Assembly: GCA_003647375.1 (NCBI GenBank)
Contig: QMMS01000098.1
Location: 1-13,521 of the forward strand
Reading direction: 5' to 3'
Length of the DNA: 13,521 nucleotides
Origin: Deltaproteobacteria bacterium
GTDB lineage: Bacteria > Desulfobacterota > Desulfobacteria > Desulfobacterales > B30-G6
Both the position numbers and the translations under genes were made by a program. Below, piece by piece: positions 11,196-13,521 of this stretch (within the stretch, counting starts at the first letter, position 1; each line of letters begins with the position of its first letter). The notes below the pieces were generated by a model that saw nothing but the letters and a program-made list of their open reading frames with translations, was not told where the DNA came from and did not search any database.

Positions 11196-12503
11196 TCAAG
11201 GTTCCGGCAGATTAAGCAGGAAACGCCATGCCGGCACAACCTCTATCTTCCCTGCACCAACCTTGATTTGGTCCTCTTCATTTCGCGTCACGACTGTACC
11301 GGACTTCAAGCCGTATTCCGCCATTGCCCCGGTCAGAGCTGCGAGTTTCCGTTTCCTGGTTTGTGGCTCGGCCATCGATTTGCAGACCTGAACCAGCATG
11401 CGCGAACGGTCTTGTAACTGAGCCAGGAAATCCACCTCCAGACCGGCTTTTGTCTTGCAGTACCAGATATTGGGGGAGACACGCCGGAGTGCTGTAAACA
11501 CAAGGTTTTCCAACAGATGCCCGGTGTTGACGAGAATACCTGACGCCACCGAGGTAACCATGGCATGGTCGACGCAATAGAACTTCTTGGGGTTGGTTTT
11601 GCTGCGCGCCAGTGATGCGTCGAATATCCGCACGGTAAACAGGAAATAGGCGTCTTCGAACCACTCCAGGTATTCCGACACGGCGGATTTAGGAGCCTTG
11701 TGGCCGAGCGACTTCAGGTATCCGGTCAGGCTGTTGTTGGGGTAGAGCGAGCCCGTGTTATCTATCAGCCGGTGCGCGAGATCCATTACAGCCCTGGGGT
11801 GTGAGATGTCATGGCGCTCGACCAGGTCCCGGAACAATACGGCGTGAAAGTATTCCTGGTGGATCTTTATTCGCAGGTGCCGGTCGAGGCCGACGACTTC
11901 CGGAAAGCCACCGGTTTCCCAGTACTCTTCAAACGCCTTTTGCACGAGAAGCCGTTTTTTCGTGGACATGGGGCCCATTGCGTCGATTTGCCTGTAATTC
12001 AGGAATTCTCTGAAAGAAAACGGAAAGAGCTCCCAGGACAAAGCCCGGCCTCGCATCTGGGTGGCGATTTCCTTTGAAAGCATCCGGGCCGACGAGCCCG
12101 TGATGTAGACTTCACACTTCTCGGTTCGCATCAGGCGGTCCACAAAGGACTCCCATCCCTCGACTGCCTGGATCTCGTCAAAAAAACAGTAGATCGTTTC
12201 CGTATTCTTCTTCTCCGGATAGAGCGAATAATAAGCCTCTGTAATCGATCCGAGCCCTTCCTGCCGAAGATTATGGAGGCGGTCGTCAAAAAAGTTCAGG
12301 TAAAGGATGTTTTCACGAGGTACGCTGTCATTCAGAAGTCGTTTGATCACCTGAAATAGATAAGTCGATTTCCCGCTACGGCGTACCCCGATACATACGG
12401 TGGCCTTGCTCGGGACCGTCCCGATCTTCAAATACCTGGGCACCCCGGTCTCAAGCTTAATTTCCTGAAAATCCAGGATGATTGACTTCAGGATCTCTAT
12501 CAT
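11196..12503 (-). CDS. AAA+ ATPase with DUF4143 C-terminal domain (GVRRSGKST type)
   Basis: A 435-residue member of the second major AAA_14/DUF4143 group. Walker A GVRRSGKST lies at 39-47, Walker B YCFFDEIQ at 105-112, the sensor-1-like ITGSSARML from 134, and the Arg-rich RGRALSWELFPFSFREFL after it. The C-terminal DUF4143 nuclease-like fold has AGLEVDFLAQ and MLVQVCKS, the Q-V form usual in this group in place of EVK. It has normal length and is probably functional. It shares little beyond motifs with the 7619-8947 ATPase, so the two are not a recent duplication. The start MIEILKSIILDFQE at 12503 fits the family, and a strong promoter with an operator-like palindrome lies 33-83 bp upstream. 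A broken metallophosphoesterase gene follows it. The cellular role of the family is not established. Confidence 0.85.
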   Translation of the reverse strand: MIEILKSIILDFQEIKLETGVPRYLKIGTVPSKATVCIGVRRSGKSTYLFQVIKRLLNDSVPRENILYLNFFDDRLHNLRQEGLGSITEAYYSLYPEKKNTETIYCFFDEIQAVEGWESFVDRLMRTEKCEVYITGSSARMLSKEIATQMRGRALSWELFPFSFREFLNYRQIDAMGPMSTKKRLLVQKAFEEYWETGGFPEVVGLDRHLRIKIHQEYFHAVLFRDLVERHDISHPRAVMDLAHRLIDNTGSLYPNNSLTGYLKSLGHKAPKSAVSEYLEWFEDAYFLFTVRIFDASLARSKTNPKKFYCVDHAMVTSVASGILVNTGHLLENLVFTALRRVSPNIWYCKTKAGLEVDFLAQLQDRSRMLVQVCKSMAEPQTRKRKLAALTGAMAEYGLKSGTVVTRNEEDQIKVGAGKIEVVPAWRFLLNLPEP

Positions 12504-12535
12504 TTTACCTTCTTGGCGGGCAGTATGGTTTCCAG

Positions 12536-12586
12536 TTATCGTATTAACCGGTAATAAATATAGCCACTTTAGGGCATATCTGTCAA
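12536..12586 (-). promoter_or_regulatory. Promoter and operator-like palindrome of the second DUF4143 ATPase
   Basis: On the minus strand TTGACA (12586-12581), an 18-bp spacer and TATATT (12562-12557) form a good sigma-70 promoter with start near 12550. The sequence TTACCGG-N5-ACGATAA (12554-12536, minus strand), an imperfect palindrome pairing at five of seven positions, covers the transcription start, as a repressor site would. Confidence 0.55.
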
Positions 12587-12640
12587 GAGTTATTTCCAGC
12601 CGTCAGACAATTGATTCCTCCCTCCGGTAGAGAACCCCAG

Positions 12641-12657
12641 GGCGAGTTCATCTCGCC
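12641..12657. repeat. Small hairpin in the repeat-rich spacer 12587-12858
   Basis: GGCGAG and CTCGCC pair around TTCAT. The same spacer has GGGACAGGCTCTTAAT near 12702, a word resembling those near REP-associated transposases, and an AT-rich stretch near 12818 like the element at 4313-4540. I see no gene in 12587-12858. Confidence 0.4.
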
Positions 12658-12858
12658 ACACGGCGTAGATGTTATGCTCACAGGCCAGGAAAAAGGAAAA
12701 AGGGACAGGCTCTTAATAGATTTACGGATAAGAGATAGTGATGAATAGCTTCCACCACAGGGAAAGCCATTGTGTAGTAGCCTGTTTTGCCTGGAAGATC
12801 GAAATCTTTAATATTTATTTGTCATTTGCGTTTTTCGATTTGGAAATTTAATTACCAC

Positions 12859-13512
12859 CTACCACCGAAATGGTTGCACAAGCTCCCGCAAAACACTATT
12901 AATCAATCCGGGCACATCACCAGCGCCGGCAGCTTCCACGTGTACCGCCTGGGCGTTAACATATGCGAGCACAAACAGCAAAACCAGGTACGCAAAACCG
13001 AGGGCGATGTTGGTGTGGCGCTGAAAAGGGGACCGCACCAGTGCAACTACCGGTCCGGCGTAGGCCGCCAGAAACCATGCCGCCCCCCCGGAGATTGCCA
13101 TTGCTGCGTGGAGGGTGGCGATCTGCGCTGCCTGGTCCGGAAGTTTTGCAGCGAATATGTCAAGGGATACATTCCATGGCTGGAAGAAACCTGCCACGGT
13201 GTGTGCCAACGCCAGATACATCAGCAAATCACCGGCCACCAGCGACCAGTGCGTACAGACGCCCGCCTCGTCGTATGCGCTGGACATAATAAAAGCTACC
13301 AGCGCAATGACAGAAAGGGCCAGGGCCATGAAGAGGGCCATACCGGCCTGGACGTGCACTGCTTGATCTATCCCGGGCACCCTGAGACCGCCCAAGGTCC
13401 TGGGTAGCTGGGTGATTTGAAACGACACGATCGCGATGTTGAACCCGATCACGGTCAGGCGCGCACGCATCACATTGACCGCAACGCGCACCGGTATGCG
13501 AGTCTCAGGCAT
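12859..13512 (-). CDS. Integral membrane protein, five predicted helices, family not recognised
   Basis: A 217-residue inner-membrane protein starting MPETRIPVRVAVN. Hydrophobic stretches at about residues 19-38, 56-80, 87-113, 132-160 and 165-190 suggest five helices, with short charged loops. Histidines lie in or near helices (VHVQAG, THWSL, LAHTVAG, TLHAAM, RHTNIAL), which could suit haem or metal binding, but no haem-binding motif is certain. The C-terminus (EAAGAGDVPGLINSVLRELVQ) is soluble. I do not recognise the family. Only nine bases lie upstream of ATG 13512 in the window, so the true start might be further upstream and any operon partners are out of view. Confidence 0.7.
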   Translation of the reverse strand: MPETRIPVRVAVNVMRARLTVIGFNIAIVSFQITQLPRTLGGLRVPGIDQAVHVQAGMALFMALALSVIALVAFIMSSAYDEAGVCTHWSLVAGDLLMYLALAHTVAGFFQPWNVSLDIFAAKLPDQAAQIATLHAAMAISGGAAWFLAAYAGPVVALVRSPFQRHTNIALGFAYLVLLFVLAYVNAQAVHVEAAGAGDVPGLINSVLRELVQPFRW

Positions 13513-13521
13513 TTGGTTTCC

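Noticed and set aside
12787..13407. 206-codon plus-strand frame opposite the membrane protein
   Set aside because: The minus-strand frame gives clean transmembrane helices; this one gives no fold pattern and is the antisense shadow.

Overview
The window looks like chromosomal DNA of a Gram-negative, probably anaerobic bacterium, most likely a Desulfobacterota (sulfate-reducer-like) relative. The reasons are a DUF3786 protein, a QueG-like double 4Fe-4S protein, a PilZ protein, a tmRNA whose tag reads ADDYNYALAA, and spacers carrying AT-rich and hairpin repeats. This placement is inference from gene content; no rRNA or other decisive marker is present.

Bases 1-5300 hold ordinary genes separated by repeat-bearing spacers: a QueG-like iron-sulfur protein with a coupled 37-residue ORF, a YbaK-type tRNA deacylase, a small basic hypothetical protein, a HAD hydrolase, a PilZ protein, an AhpD/carboxymuconolactone-decarboxylase-like protein and a DUF3786 protein. 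A 32-bp repeat lies upstream of two of the minus-strand genes. A 113-bp structure with perfect 14-bp inverted ends, whose outer heptamers fit the integron attC consensus, sits directly behind the HAD gene.

Bases 5301-7620 are the most unusual part. A complete tmRNA gene (ssrA, 5495-5846) is followed by about 1.5 kb of scrambled accessory DNA: a GIY-YIG nuclease gene, the 3' tail of a second one, a REP-like palindrome and a truncated AbiEi/AbiEii-like toxin-antitoxin operon. The segment ends in a second exact copy of the last 25 bases of the tmRNA gene. Each copy is followed by a member of a hairpin repeat family, and the two long stems differ by a compensatory base pair. This reads as a decayed integrative element at ssrA, or as spread of a repeat unit that includes the tmRNA end.

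Bases 7619-12503 carry two different DUF4143-type AAA+ ATPases, both on the minus strand. Between them lies a plus-strand operon: the stub of a class III adenylate cyclase, a secreted DUF2092 protein and a secreted Gly/Arg-rich protein. The spacer upstream of the operon holds a perfect CRP-type palindrome, a weaker second one exactly 32 bp away, and two other palindromes. Between the operon and the second ATPase are a C-terminal scrap of another AbiEii-like gene and a metallophosphoesterase relic that has lost metal-ligand residues. A 25-bp sequence shared with the truncated end of the first AbiEii gene marks this junction.

Bases 12504-13521 contain a good promoter/operator for the second ATPase, a repeat-rich spacer and a five-helix membrane protein on the minus strand. 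I see no CRISPR array, rRNA or tRNA gene, or intact transposase.
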